DNA from: Artemia franciscana
Lineage: Eukaryota > Arthropoda > Branchiopoda > Anostraca > Artemiidae
Assembly: GCF_032884065.1 (NCBI RefSeq)
Contig: NC_088883.1
Span: 33,711,354 to 33,775,353 of the forward strand
DNA: 64,000 nucleotides
Reading direction: 5' to 3'
Shown here: piece after piece, positions 39,583-50,993 of the stretch
How the letters are laid out: each line of letters begins with the position of its first letter
Numbering within the stretch: position 1 is the first letter of the stretch
Notes under the pieces: model-generated
Told to the model about the DNA's origin: nothing
What the model saw: the letters and a program-made list of their open reading frames with translations, nothing else
Databases searched by the model: none
Program-made: the position numbers and the translations under genes

Positions 39583-41016
39583 CTAGGTTTCCAGCAATAC
39601 TGCAATCTCTCTTAAGAATCCTTCCTGAAAACTTAGATCCGAAAATTTATCAACAAATGACCGAGCTGCTTCTCTTATTTCTCGACGCTCAGTATCTGAC
39701 ATATTTAGTATTTGTAATATGATGCTGGAGTATTCATCTTCACACTCTGCTAAGAACCCATTCCGATTATCACCACTATTGACTATAATGTCATATTTAG
39801 GCCCACCCGATCTATGAGCAACCATTATTAATCCAGCTGCCATACACTCAACAACACCAATTCCAAAGTGTTCATTCCACATAGTATGAATTCCAATAGT
39901 TCCTTCTTGTAAAATTGTTTTCAGCTCATCAAAGGTCGCATTTACTCTAAATTTGACAAAATCTTCAATAGAAAGATGTTTACAAAGGTCCTTATAGTTT
40001 TCAACTCGTTTTTCGTCAATTTCATTACGGCAGCTCCCAACAAAAATAAGTCGTACTCGTTCTTTCAGCTCGTCAGGTATAACTTGCAACAAACTAAAAT
40101 ATGACATAATCATCAAGTGATGGTCTTTTTCAGGTCGAAACTGGGCAACAGCTACAATATTTATCATCCGCTTCTGTGAATCAGGAATTGCTTTAATTTT
40201 CAAAAATTCGTCTACATTACATGGTGGATAAACTTTTTTTGTTCTAGATGGTATATTCCACATAGAGTTTATATGATTTTCTGTCCAAGAAGAGTTTACC
40301 ATAACAACATCAGCAAACCTTCCAACAAATCCATATAACTTAGCAAAAGTTTTATAATAAATAAGTTTAATAAACCTGAAAATTGCTCCTCTATTATTGT
40401 ATGCTGCCATGTTTGTGTCAATATTGATCAGCATGTCTTTACTAATTGTCGGGTAATGAACATAGCACCCAATTTTTGATCCTACCAGTACTTTGAACAT
40501 TGGGAAAGTAAATGCATACCCCATGGTGTCTATATACACATCTGGTATGTGTAGAATCATGGCCTCAAATCCAAGTAGAAGAGAGCCAAGACTCTGGCCC
40601 ATCAGTGTCAAAACAGGATATCTGGCTGCTTCTACGAAACGCGTTAACCGTAGATACTTGAACGTTATCGGTTTTTCTATTTTAACGTTGAATCTTCTCC
40701 TTGCATTTGAAAGCAATATTTCTGGAGAAACATGATCACCTGTGTAAATTATAATGGATATATTCCGATTTTCATAACGCTCCTGAATTGCTCTGACTGC
40801 ACACCACAGAACTCTTTCCCCACCTCCTCCAGCATCGCAATATGGATGAAATATACCTATTGTTGGTCCTCGTTTTTTTTTGTAATGTCGCTTTTTCAGC
40901 TGTCTCAAATAAACTCTTATTATCCCAAGTAAAATCAAAAAGAACACAAGTGTGCAAACGAAAATTTTCGTCACTACAAATAAAATCATTTTCAAAATGA
41001 TTATGAGTACAAACAA
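39583..41016 (-). CDS. ALG11: ALG11, GDP-Man:Man3GlcNAc2-PP-dolichol alpha-1,2-mannosyltransferase
   Basis: One uninterrupted frame of 477 codons, normal for the family. It adds the fourth and fifth mannoses (alpha-1,2) to the dolichol-linked N-glycan precursor on the cytosolic face of the ER. Residues 2-37 form a hydrophobic N-terminal anchor followed by a basic stretch (KKRHYKKKRG). The GT4/GT-B signatures are FHPYCDAGGGGERVLWCAV (56-74), IPDVYIDTMGYAFTFP (158-172), CYVHYPTISKDML (184-196), VNSSWTENHI (240-249), VAQFRPEKDHHLMI (290-303) and NEHFGIGVVECMAAG with the EX7E pair E382/E390, the donor-phosphate and catalytic motif. RSGGPKYDII follows. All key residues are present. The start is the first Met before the anchor. 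Another Met at residue 10 is possible. The gene has no introns here. Family genes often have a few, so it may be a retrogene or a lineage trait. The 204-bp tandem array begins only ~15 bp upstream. Confidence 0.96.
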   Translation of the reverse strand: MFVLIIILKMILFVVTKIFVCTLVFFLILLGIIRVYLRQLKKRHYKKKRGPTIGIFHPYCDAGGGGERVLWCAVRAIQERYENRNISIIIYTGDHVSPEILLSNARRRFNVKIEKPITFKYLRLTRFVEAARYPVLTLMGQSLGSLLLGFEAMILHIPDVYIDTMGYAFTFPMFKVLVGSKIGCYVHYPTISKDMLINIDTNMAAYNNRGAIFRFIKLIYYKTFAKLYGFVGRFADVVMVNSSWTENHINSMWNIPSRTKKVYPPCNVDEFLKIKAIPDSQKRMINIVAVAQFRPEKDHHLMIMSYFSLLQVIPDELKERVRLIFVGSCRNEIDEKRVENYKDLCKHLSIEDFVKFRVNATFDELKTILQEGTIGIHTMWNEHFGIGVVECMAAGLIMVAHRSGGPKYDIIVNSGDNRNGFLAECEDEYSSIILQILNMSDTERREIREAARSFVDKFSDLSFQEGFLREIAVLLET

Positions 41017-41029
41017 ACTTAAGTATAAA

Positions 41030-42560
41030 TCATTTTGTTATTCATGGGAAAGTCTCATTTCATAGAGTTCTGACAATTTAAATCTCATAGATGTTTGCTA
41101 GTTCACTACAACTCTTTGATTTTATTCTACTCCCGATTTTTTTGCAATTGCTATTATGTTTTATTCAGTTTCAGATTCGTTTTAAAAAGTCACTAAAGGG
41201 CTGATGGCTTTTAATAAACAAAAAACTGACGTATAATTCACTCTCTTATTGATGGGAAAGCTTCATTTAATAGAGGTCTGACAATTGTAATCTCATACAG
41301 GTTTGCTAATTTACTATTACACTTTGATTTCATTTTCTTCCCGATTTTTTTACGATTGCTTTTATGTTTTATTCACTTTCGGATTCGTTTGAAAAAGTCA
41401 TTAGAGGGCCGATGACTTTTATTAAACACCCTGAAGTGTAATTCACTCTATTAATGATGGCAAAGCTTCATTTCAGAGAGGCCTGAAAATTTTTATCTCA
41501 TACAGGTTTGCTATTTACAGCTACATTTTGATTTCATTTCCCTTTTGATTTTTTTGCGACTGCTATTGTGTTTTATTCAGTTTTGGATTCGTTTGAAAAT
41601 CTCACTAGACGGCCGATGACTTTTGACAAAAAACTGAAGTATTATTCACTCTTTTATTGATGGGAAAGCTTCATTTTATAGAGGTCTGACGATTGTAATC
41701 TCATGTATATTTGCTACTTTGATTTCATTTTCCCCGAGATTTTATTGCGACTACTATTATGTTTTATTCAATTTCGGATTTGTTTGAAAAACTCACTAAA
41801 GGGTTGATGACCTGTAACAAACAAACTGAAGTATAGTCCCCTTTTTATTCGTGGGAAGGCTTCATTTCATAAAGGTCTGACAATTTTAAGCTCACACAAA
41901 TTTGCTAGTTTGGTGCTACACTTTGATTTCATTCGTCCTGTGGTGGCGCAGTGGATTTGACCTTAGCTTGGTAATACGGGACCCAGAGATCGAATCACGC
42001 TGCAGGACTGCACTGCAGGGCCGACGCAGGAACCTTAGTAGTCAAGAAGCGTCGTTAATCTGATACTTTGATTTCATTTCCCTCCAGATTTTGATGCAAT
42101 TGCTATTATGTTTAATTCGAATTCGGATTCCTTTGAAAAACTCACTAGAGGGCCGATGAATTTTAACAAACACACTGAAATATAATTCAATCTGTTATTG
42201 ATAGAAAGCTTCATTTCAGAGAGGTCTGATAGTTTTAGTATCATACAGGTTTGCTAGTTTGATTCTAATCTTTGATTTTAATTTCCTCCAGATTTTTTTG
42301 CGATTGCTACTATGTTTTATTCAGTTTCAGATTCGTTTGAAAACCCACAAGAGAGCTGATGACTTCTAATAAACTAGCTGAAGTACAACCTATTCTGTTG
42401 TTCATGGTAAAGCTTCATTTCACAGAGGCCTGACAATTTTAATCTCATACAGGTTTACTAGTTTACTACTAATCTTTGATTTTATTTTCTTCCAGATTTT
42501 GTTGGCATTGCTCTTATGTTTCATTCAGTTTCAGGTTCACTTGAAGTACTCCTGGAGAGC
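41030..42560 (+). repeat. ~204-bp tandem repeat array, about seven units, upstream of ALG11
   Basis: The segment GGGAAAGCTTCATTTCA..GAGG recurs at 41047, 41254, 41459, 41661, 41852, 42200 and 42405. Spacing is 191-207 bp once the SINE in the fifth-to-sixth interval is removed. Each unit also has CAGGTTTGCTA, TTTGATTT..TTCC, GATTTTTTTGCGATTGC, TATGTTTTATTCAGTTTC and GGCCGATGAC. The array occupies the ALG11 promoter region. Confidence 0.88.
41934..42063 (+). mobile_element. tRNA-derived SINE inside the 204-bp array
   Basis: Full-length copy of the SINE at 21118, including A box (TGGCGCAGTGGATTTGA) and B-box region, ending GAAGCGTCGTTAAT. The flanking CTTTGATTTCATT (41921-41933 and 42066-42078) is the target duplication. 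Confidence 0.85.
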
Positions 42561-42719
42561 GAATGACATTGTAAAAATAAGGGCAAACATATTCTTTTGC
42601 ATATTCTTTTGAAGCTGTGAATGTGACAACACAATTAGACCATGCAATCATTAATTAGCGCTGCTTAAGTAAAGAGCAATTTGTCCACTATGTATTTTTT
42701 GCAACTTTTCACGTTGTAA
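42561..42719. other. Spacer after the 204-bp array
   Basis: No gene or repeat recognised. Confidence 0.4.
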
Positions 42720-43020
42720 AGGAGGAGTTGTTGAGAAAAGTTTAGAATAAGCTAATTCGATTGGAAATTCAAGGCTCTAGTGTCCTTTTAAAACTCAAAA
42801 GTGATTGGAGGGAAACGAGCCCCTTTTTAACGCCCAACAAATCTCCGTTCACATACAATCAAAATTTCAAGATAGCTATTTTGTACAGCAGAGTTAAAAA
42901 GTCCAGTAGGTTTGTCTTTGGGGATGCCAGCCGTCCCCCTTCCTCCAAAACCCTTGGCAGAAGGGCTGCAAGCTATTGAATTCATCCACTGTCTAAACAT
43001 AGTATTTGTCATTGACAAAA
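42720..43020 (+). repeat. Unit of the ~310-bp repeat
   Basis: GGAGGAGTTGTTGAG, CTAATTCGATTGGAAATTC, AAAAGTGATTGGAGG and ATCAAAATTTCAAGATAGCTATTTTG match the units at 37480 and 55260, partly on the opposite strand. Confidence 0.5.
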
Positions 43021-43099
43021 GGTCGGCATTTTTGAACTTTTAGTACCCAAAGAGAGGAAGGAAAGCTGAGAAGTCAGTTTGCTGGGAAGTCAGCCTGCC

Positions 43100-44117
43100 C
43101 CAATGTCCATTCATCATGGAATCAGTTTCAACTGGAGGTCCCAAACTGGAATCCAAATTCGCTTTATGCATGTCCCTTTACTGAGTCCCCTCCATGGGAA
43201 ACGAGTCCTCCAAGTTGTCAAGTAGAACTTATCTCTATTAGTAAACACTTGATACCTAATTACGAGATCCTGACTATTTTGGCTGAACGGATTTCAAAGG
43301 CGTACCCCAACTATAGAAAAATATATACAAATGGATTTGTCCAGAGGGAAAGAGCTGAAGCAGGAGCATGTATCCCATCCCTGAATTTGAACATCTATTC
43401 TCCTCTCCCATTGGGATCTTCTATCTTGTCTGCTTAATTATGTACCATTTGCCTGGACTTGGACGCACTTATAAATTATAACATGTAAACTGAAAATATA
43501 CTCTGTCTCTCTGAATCCAAATCAGCATTACTATTGATCCAAAATGTTAATAGAATTGCCAATGGTAAGAATTTATATAATATTAGAAGGCAGCTTCTTA
43601 ATCTTAAGATCAACGGAAATGAGGTTTATTTTCAACATGTTCCAAGTCATAAAGGCATCAAATATAATGATATGGCTGATTCTCTAGCAGCAAAGCCTTC
43701 TATGTTAATTCCTATTCCTTCCTCTGACCTCAATTCACGAGATATTATCAGGCAAAGATCCAATGTTAATCACAGTAAATTAATTTTATCTCAATTTCAT
43801 ACAAGAGTAATAATATAATAATATATTACCGGCTGAAATCAGGTGACCTACTTCTAAATAGCTTATTATTTAATTGGAAGCTACATCATTCCCCTTTATG
43901 CCGAGTCTGCTTTTCAGCAGACAAAGCAATCCAGCATATATTATTTGATTGCCAGGCTCAGAGTGAGGAGACTATTGCTCTTAAGCGTTTATGCTCCTTG
44001 GCTAAGATTCTAAATACTTATACAGCTATCCTGGATTTTAAGCTGCCATGGGAAATTGGTTGTAAGATATTTAAGGCAGCAATTGATATCTTAAAGAAGA
44101 GAAATATTGTTTGATAA
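43100..44117 (+). pseudogene. LINE C-terminal region with RNase H domain, broken
   Basis: Plus-strand frames in order: NPNSLYACPFTESPPWETS, then SKHLIPNYEILTILAERISK and YPNYRKIYTNGFVQRERAEA (the RNase H 'YTDGS' box with D replaced by N), SPLPLGSSILSA, then ESKSALLLIQNVNRIANGKN, NEVYFQHVPSHKGIKYNDMA and DSLAAKPS (the HVPSHxGI...D RNase H signature), and finally SPLCRVCFSADKAIQHILFD (zinc-knuckle-like Cx2C...HxxxxC) and IGCKIFKAAIDILKKR. RNase H after RT points to an I- or R1-like LINE clade. The RT domain is missing, so this is a 5'-truncated, decayed copy with several frame breaks. Confidence 0.8.
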
Positions 44118-45205
44118 TGATTAAAGCTTGAAGAAGTCAATTCTTAAAGGACATGATTTATCTATAGTTTTGATTGTTCAGAAGAGAGCGGGATACATTC
44201 AGGCATGCTTTTGAGAGATTAACAAGGGGAATGTTGAACTAAATCAAAACATGATATATGCATACTGGCTGTCAAAAGGGTGTAACTTGGCAATGACTGA
44301 ATGAATTAATGTGGAATTTTTAGGAAATGATGAGGGGATGATAAATTGCCCAAAAATGTAATTTTTGCATGCTACTACTACCACAGCTTCTAGTGCTATC
44401 ACTTCCACTGCGACTACTGAATTTGTAGCGAGTACTACCAATGCTGAGGATATTGAAGTAAAAATTTGAGGAAATGTTGTAGTGAAAGCTGAACCAAATC
44501 AAAACATACTACGTACATACAATCTGTATCCTAATTTCTTGCATAGCAATGTCAAAGGCCCATTAGCATAGATAACAATTTGACATCGCCGATTACCCGT
44601 AGATCATGAAGAACCAGAAGAAATTACTGCCTTAAGCACGCAAATTCAGAAAATAGTCTATAAATGTCAACTGGTCACGACTTTAAGTAAATCCTTGTAC
44701 CTTGTTTTCATGATTAGTTGTTATAGATTAGAGACAGTCTGTATTACCGATAGTTTAATATAAAGCACCCCAATTTGACCCAGACCTGGCTCCTTTGAAA
44801 GAAAGATCTTACTAATATGGAGATAACCCAGTATCATTAAATTCTAGATTAAGAGTTTCTTGCAATACTGGAAAGTTGCCTAGCTTAGGCTAGTTAGATG
44901 AATCAAGCTCTTAAGAATGAAACCAGGGCTTAAAATGGCTCCTGAGAAGGTATGGCCAAGATACTAATGTGCATAAGGCTATTCTCATATTTATAGGGCT
45001 AAAAAGTTTCCTTTTGTGACAGGTTTAACTTCCGATGGTCTAACAATATCTAACAGGTCTAAGCATGATGGGTCTTAATTCTGACAAAAATGTATTAGGC
45101 TACCTTAACCTTCAGTTTTCAAACACTTCTTAAACTTAGAAGATGCAATTAGGGTACTGTTATTGTAGTTGAATTTTCAGCCATATAAAGTTTTCTTTTT
45201 ATATA
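44118..45205. other. Unassigned intergenic
   Basis: No gene recognised. 44240-44480 contains ACTACTACCACAG-type short repeats in which the antisense frame reads as a Val/Ala-rich stretch. 44780-45130 has no recurring pattern. Confidence 0.4.
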
Positions 45206-46138
45206 TCTATATATATAAAAATAAGTTGTCTGTCTGTCTGTCTGTCCACGTATGATGTCTGAATTATTTCTGTCATATATCAATTCAAAAATGAAAGTAT
45301 TCAAGCCAATGTAGCTGAGTTGGTAACACATTATGTTCCAGGTTCTAGGTTTGAGAGGCTCCAGGTTTGAACCTTGACTTTAAAAACTAAAAAGAAAAAA
45401 AAACTAAAAAAGGTAAAAAACTAAAAAAGAAAAAAAACTAAAAAAGGTAAAAACTACAAAAAAACTTAAAAGAAAAAAAACTAATAAAAAAACTAAAAAA
45501 AGGTAAAAACTACAAAAAAACTAGAAAAAAAAGTAAAAAAGAAAAAAAACTAAAAAAGGAAAAAAGCTAAAAAAGGAAAAAAACTGAAAAATAAGGAGAA
45601 AAAGAAAACTAATAAAAAAGGGTAAAAACTACAAAAAAAAACTAAAAAGAAAAAAGAAAAAAAACTAAAAAAAGGTAAAAAACAAAAAAACTAAAAAGAA
45701 TAAAAGCAAAAAAGCAAAAAATTTATTTCATCATATGGACACTCAAAGAGAAATTACAGACTGGGACACCAGGACACAAATGACGACTGGGACACTGGGA
45801 ATATAAATGACTAGGACACAGGGAATATAAATGACTGGGACACAGGGAATATAAATGACTGGGACACAGGGACACAACTACAATGGGGATGCCAGGAGGC
45901 ACAGGGGGATATACAAATGAAGACGGGGACACAGAGAATGTTTGATTAGCAATCACCATCAACAAAGCTCAAGGGCAATCATTAGAATCATGAGGTATAG
46001 ATCTGAATACGGATTGTTTTTCCCATGGACAATTATATGTTGCATGTTCAAGAGTCTGTAAACCTGACAATCTATTTATATGCACAGACAATGGGACAGT
46101 GAAGAATGTTGTATATTTGCAAGTTTTATGTAGTTAAA

Positions 46139-46210
<72 letters not shown>

Positions 46211-46516
46211 CAGGTGGGACACAGGGACACAACTACAAAGGTGCATAACTAATATGGTGCATAACAACTTATGCATGCAGGGGGGCTTGGGGGGGGGGGG
46301 TGCAAAGCACCCCCACCAACTAGGTGTTGGGGTGCCACGTTAGTTAAAAACATATATATATCTATCTATATACACAGATGGGACACAGGGACACAACTAC
46401 AATGGCACGTAACTAATATGGCATGTAACAACTTACATGCAAGGGGGGCTTGGGGGGGGGTGCAAAGCGCACCAACTAGGTGTTGGAGTGGTGCAAAGCA
46501 CCACCCTAATAGCTAG
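45206..46516 (+). mobile_element. Older, CpG-depleted Helitron copy E (1.3 kb)
   Basis: TC at 45206-45207 after A, leader ATAAGTTGTCTGTCTGTCTG, a tRNA-like segment, A-rich array (45380-45720), 27-bp minisatellite (45740-45940), helicase tail (45950-46140), (TA)n (46142-46207), 3' tail, then a second copy of the tail (46340-46516) and double hairpin with CTAG at 46513-46516. Almost every CpG of the younger copies is TpG or CpA here. T follows CTAG. Confidence 0.8.
45305..45368 (+). other. tRNA-like segment inside Helitron E leader
   Basis: AATGTAGCTGAGTTGGTAAC resembles a pol III A box (TAGCTGAGTTGG), and CCAGGTTTGAACCTTG about 40 bp on resembles a B box (GGTTTGAACC). Not a full tRNA: the acceptor ends do not pair. 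It may be a decayed SINE or captured tRNA promoter. Confidence 0.4.
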
Positions 46517-47249
46517 TAAATATATAAAAATAAGTTGTTTGTGTGTTGACTGATGTCATGTTTGTTGACTGACATCATTATAAAGATTGAGCATAATGAC
46601 ATCATGTATATATTTTGAATGCTTGTATATGATACCAACAGAAATTTATACCTGCTCTTTCGTTTTGATTGAAGATTAGTGCTTATCTATTGCAAACAAA
46701 CTTCTCAGGCATTTGGGAATGCCTTCACCTAATCATACTGCTTCTATTTCTACATGTGTAGAATGGGATTGTGAACAAAGTTACAAAACAATTGATCTAT
46801 TGTCATATGTTACAGAATGGGACACTGGGGCACAAGGAATATAAATGACAACCAGGACACTCAAAGAGAAATTACAGACTGGGATACAAATGACAAGCAG
46901 GACACAGGGAATATAAATGATGACCGGGACACTCAAAGAGAAGATACAGACCAAGACACCAGGACACAAATGACGACTGGGACACAACTACAATGGGGAT
47001 GCTGGAAGGGCACATGGGGGATATACAAATAACCATTGGGACACAGGGAATATTTGACTAGCAATTACCATCAACAAAGCCCAAGGGCAATCATTAGAAA
47101 AATGTAGTATAGATCTGAATACAGATTGTTCTCCCATGGACAATTATATGTTGCATGTTCAAGAGTCGGTAAACCTGACAATCTATTTATATGCACAGAC
47201 AATAGGACAGCAAAGAATACTGTATGTTTGCAAGTTTTATATTGTTAAA

Positions 47250-47335
<86 letters not shown>

Positions 47336-47426
47336 CAGGTGGGACACAACTACAATGGTGTGTAACTAATATGGCACATAGCAACTTATGTGCTTGGGGG
47401 TGCAAAGTGCCCACACCAACAGCTAG
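46517..47426 (+). mobile_element. Older Helitron copy F, joined directly to copy E
   Basis: Directly after the CTAG of copy E comes the family's 5' leader (TATAAAAATAAGTTGTTTGT). There follow TGTTGACTGAC..TCAT segments, an unassigned 200 bp, the 27-bp minisatellite (46820-46990), helicase tail (47040-47240), (TA)n (47252-47331), tail and a single hairpin with CTAG at 47423-47426, then T. The 5' TC is missing at the junction. CpG depleted like copy E. Confidence 0.75.
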
Positions 47427-47549
47427 TATATAAATAAATTTATATATTTTTAAAACCATATAGCCTAAATTAGGATTAAGCCAAAGTGTAATGGTCCAAA
47501 CAGTTTTGATCTGCTCATTTGAGGTAGAGTGTCCATTTTGCAAGGTTTG

Positions 47550-48385
47550 ATAGTAAAATTCTAGTTGATTGACTTCTTGCTATCTTGGAAAGGGGTTAGG
47601 TTAGGGAAATGAAACTTTCAGGGATTGGTCTACAGGCTAAAGTATGTCCCAGGAAGGTATTTTGAAGTACCTACCTCAACTCCTTCTAAAGGCCCCTGGC
47701 CTTTGATGACCTTTAAAAATATGAATGTTATAAAAGTGAAACCTTGCAAAACAGACGGTAAAATTCTAGTTAATTGACCTCTTGCTATCTCAGAAAGGGT
47801 TTAGGTTAGGAAAATGAAACTTTCAGGGATGAATCTACAGACTAAAGTATGTCCTGGGAAGGTATTTGAAGCAACTACCTCCACTCCTTCTCCATCTAGA
47901 GGGCCCTGACCTTTGAAAATATGTGTGTTATAAAAGTGAAACCTTGCAAAATAGATCTTCTGCTTAATTGAAGTACAACAAAATTGTTTTCAGCTTCATA
48001 ACTTTGCTCAATCCCATTTTATAAGGTTTTTAAGATATGCAAATACATTTCCTCAAATTTTGAAAAAAAAAACATTGATATGGCTCAAAATTCTACTCAA
48101 ATAGCAGGAATTGCATTTTCAGAACTAAAGGCAGAGAAAAAGCAACTAGTAACTGAAAATTAAGGTAAAATGTTGTTTTGTCAAAGTTTTAATTGGTATA
48201 GACCTGTCATGTAGGCAAATTTCAGGGCCCTCTAGAGGGAGAAGGAGTTGAGTCAGGTACTTCAAAACACCTTCCTGGGACATACTTTAGCCTGTAGACC
48301 CATCCCTGAAGGTTTCATTTTCCTAACCTAACCTTTTTCTGAGATAGCAAGAAGTCACTCAACTAGAATTTTACCTGTTTGACTT
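47550..48385. repeat. Repeat with two direct and one inverted ~200-bp unit
   Basis: AAATTCTAGTT.ATTGAC and CTTGCTATCT, GGTTAGG, ATGAAACTTTCAGGGAT, CTAAAGTATGTCC occur at 47555-47757 and again at 47758-47955. The same set occurs reversed at 48205-48385. The two outer units form an inverted repeat about 0.45 kb apart, as in a foldback-like or MITE-type element. No coding capacity. Confidence 0.7.
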
Positions 48386-50481
48386 ATGCAAAGCATAGCC
48401 CAGGTTGTAAAAGGTCACCAAAACAGCATTTTTGGGAGAAATAGAAACTGGTAGAAGGCTAGTCAGCTGCCTATTAAGATGAATCTAGAATTTCACACTT
48501 AATTACCTGAATTTCCATTTTGAAGCAAAATTAAGGTCCATATTAAATCTTTTCTGCTTTATTTCAAATATGATGAAATGTTGTCACTATGCTACATCCC
48601 AGTGACAGACCATAACAGAGGTCTGCTGGAAAAATACAATTTAAGTCTCCTTGGTAATGGTGAGCACAAGGTAGGTGTGGCCTATGATGATCATTCTTAG
48701 GTGTTTTGAAGCCAACACTGCCATAAAACAGTAACTTCAAAAAGAGCATACAAGATGATTAGGTATGAGAAGTGATATCAGTTTCCTAGCAAGACACTCA
48801 TATGACAAAGTTGCTATCAATAGGTAGTTGAATAAGACAGACTGTCATCCTCATATTTCAATGACTTTCTATTCTATTCCGTTCCAAGTTTCGACTTAAA
48901 GGATACAGCTATAGGTGTAATTGCTATTTCAGCTTGAGTTTGCAAGAGTGGCTAGTTATGTTGCATTTGACTGGATCAAGGCTTGAATGCCCTCTTGTGA
49001 CTGCATATTGCTAGTTGCTGTGTAACTAATTGTCCTTTTATCAGCTTTCCTAGATTTCTTTTTGTGCTTGTCTATTAAACAGAAGGTTAGGTTCAAGGTT
49101 CAATTGGGTTTAATTAAAAAAAAGGAAATAACTAAACTTAAAATACACTGCTCTGTGACAAAACTCATGTTGAGACCCATGATACCCAGAATACACTCAA
49201 TAAGTGAAGTTAAGGTAATCCTAATGAAATATACCAAAACATGATGATAATATAATACTTCAGAAACAGAATTATGGAAAGCAGGCTACACAGAACACAT
49301 TATATTAAATACTTAACATAACCCCTAACCATATGTATAAATATATATGTACATTGTAGTTTTCTCACTAAAAAAAAGCAAATCATAACTGATCTAGGAA
49401 GGGAAACTGGTTTCTATTATCACTTTCTATGCCAACAGCTACAATCTGTTTAGGCCCACATATTTAGAAAGCATGCAATGTGATCTTCTTAAAATCTAAA
49501 CCAGGGCACAAAACTGGCAACTTGAGTTCAACATATGAAAGTGTAATGTCCTTCCCTTTGGTAGCAATGACCCCTGTCACCAGTACAACATTTCTGAATG
49601 ACAAATACTTCACTACTGAAGACAAGTCTCAAAGAAAGAATGGCACTTGTCTGTTAAACAGAATGTACTCAAGAGCTATTCTATGAAACATAGAAATATC
49701 AATAGTGTCATTACTGCGTTGTGTTATCATTAACGTTTTCATGAAAACTGCCAAGTAGCACAGCTTCCATGCTACCCCACTTTTTCCACACTGGGTTCCA
49801 TGCATGTTCTTAAATCTTTTTACTGTGTTTCACTATAAGTTTAGCATCAGCTATAGTATTATCTGCTATATGAAGACTGTTGATGAGCTTTGATATCTCA
49901 GTAGGTATTTGTGTAACAGAAGAAAGTGGTCAAATGTTCAGCCAGTATAAGAATCTTCCAGAAGGATTTAATGTAGGGAATGTAGGGGAAACTAACTGTG
50001 TCGTACAATTATATTCTGTACTATTTTAATTTCAATCCTTGCATCTATTTTTATGAGAAACAAATATGGCTTTTGAGCAGTTTTTTTTTAAATAACCTTT
50101 AATTTATTGATTCAAAATGAAGTATAGCCTAGTAATAACATTAAAAACCCAACTCATATATAATAACATGACATACAACCAAAACTACAACTCGTCACAG
50201 CATAAACCTGTCTGCAGCCAAAGCATAAGTGTAAAGCTATATGTTCTGGATATATTTTTTTATGGCCCTCTCTTCTTTGGGTACCTTGTGACAAGCTGGT
50301 TTGAACCATAGTCCTTAGAGTTGCCAGGTTGTTCATATATGTTTATTTTTTGGACCGTTCTTTTTTATTTTATAAAAGCAGAACATTTAGTAGCATTGCT
50401 AAAAATTATCTGGGTACTGTTTTTGTTCATTTCTTCATATTTACGTTGCTCTGTGAAAATAAAGTTGGACCATCCAATAGA
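48386..50481. other. Unassigned intergenic
   Basis: No exon, RNA gene or clear repeat was recognised in 2.1 kb. Frames are all short and without domains. Confidence 0.4.
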
Positions 50482-50993
50482 GAACGAAAACGATCAAAAA
50501 TGGGGTTTTTTAAAGGCCAAATGAAAATACTGAAGAAAACGCAGAAAGTGAATATTTCGAGAGAACATCCGCCTCTCTTCTTCAGTGCAAACAAAATATT
50601 ATGATCAAGGAAAAAAACAAAAACCATAAAAGAAGCATAGAATGCACAACAAAACCAATGAAAAAAACCGCCAAAAAAAATTTAATACAATTCAATAAAA
50701 GACCAAAAATTAATAGAATTAAAATCAAATACCTAACAAACAATAAAGTGAGTTATTCGCCATTATCCGCAATTTGCACAAAATACAAACAAATATGAAT
50801 TGCCATAAATGGATACTAATGAACAACTGAGAAATAAAAGAAAAAATTCATTCACTCAAAAACAAGCGAAGCAGCAATGGAATAAATTGGAGAACTAGGT
50901 CACTTGCTTTCTGATTTTAACCATTTTTCCTTCAGTATTTTCATTTGGCCTTTAAAAACCCCATTTTTGACCGTTTTCTTTCTTTATGTTATG
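50482..50993. mobile_element. MITE-like element with ~55-bp terminal inverted repeats
   Basis: GAACGAAAACGATCAAAAAT near 50482, running on through GGGGTTTTTTAAAGGCCAAA and TGAAAATACTGAAG, reappears inverted at about 50933-50990 with three or four differences. The interior is about 400 bp, AT-rich and without a transposase. Target-site duplications not recognised. Confidence 0.65.

Noticed and set aside
41030-42560. Hammerhead ribozyme in the 204-bp repeat (CTGATGA/CCGATGA boxes)
   Set aside because: CTGATGA-like text is present, but no GAAA box at the needed distance and no closing stems were found.
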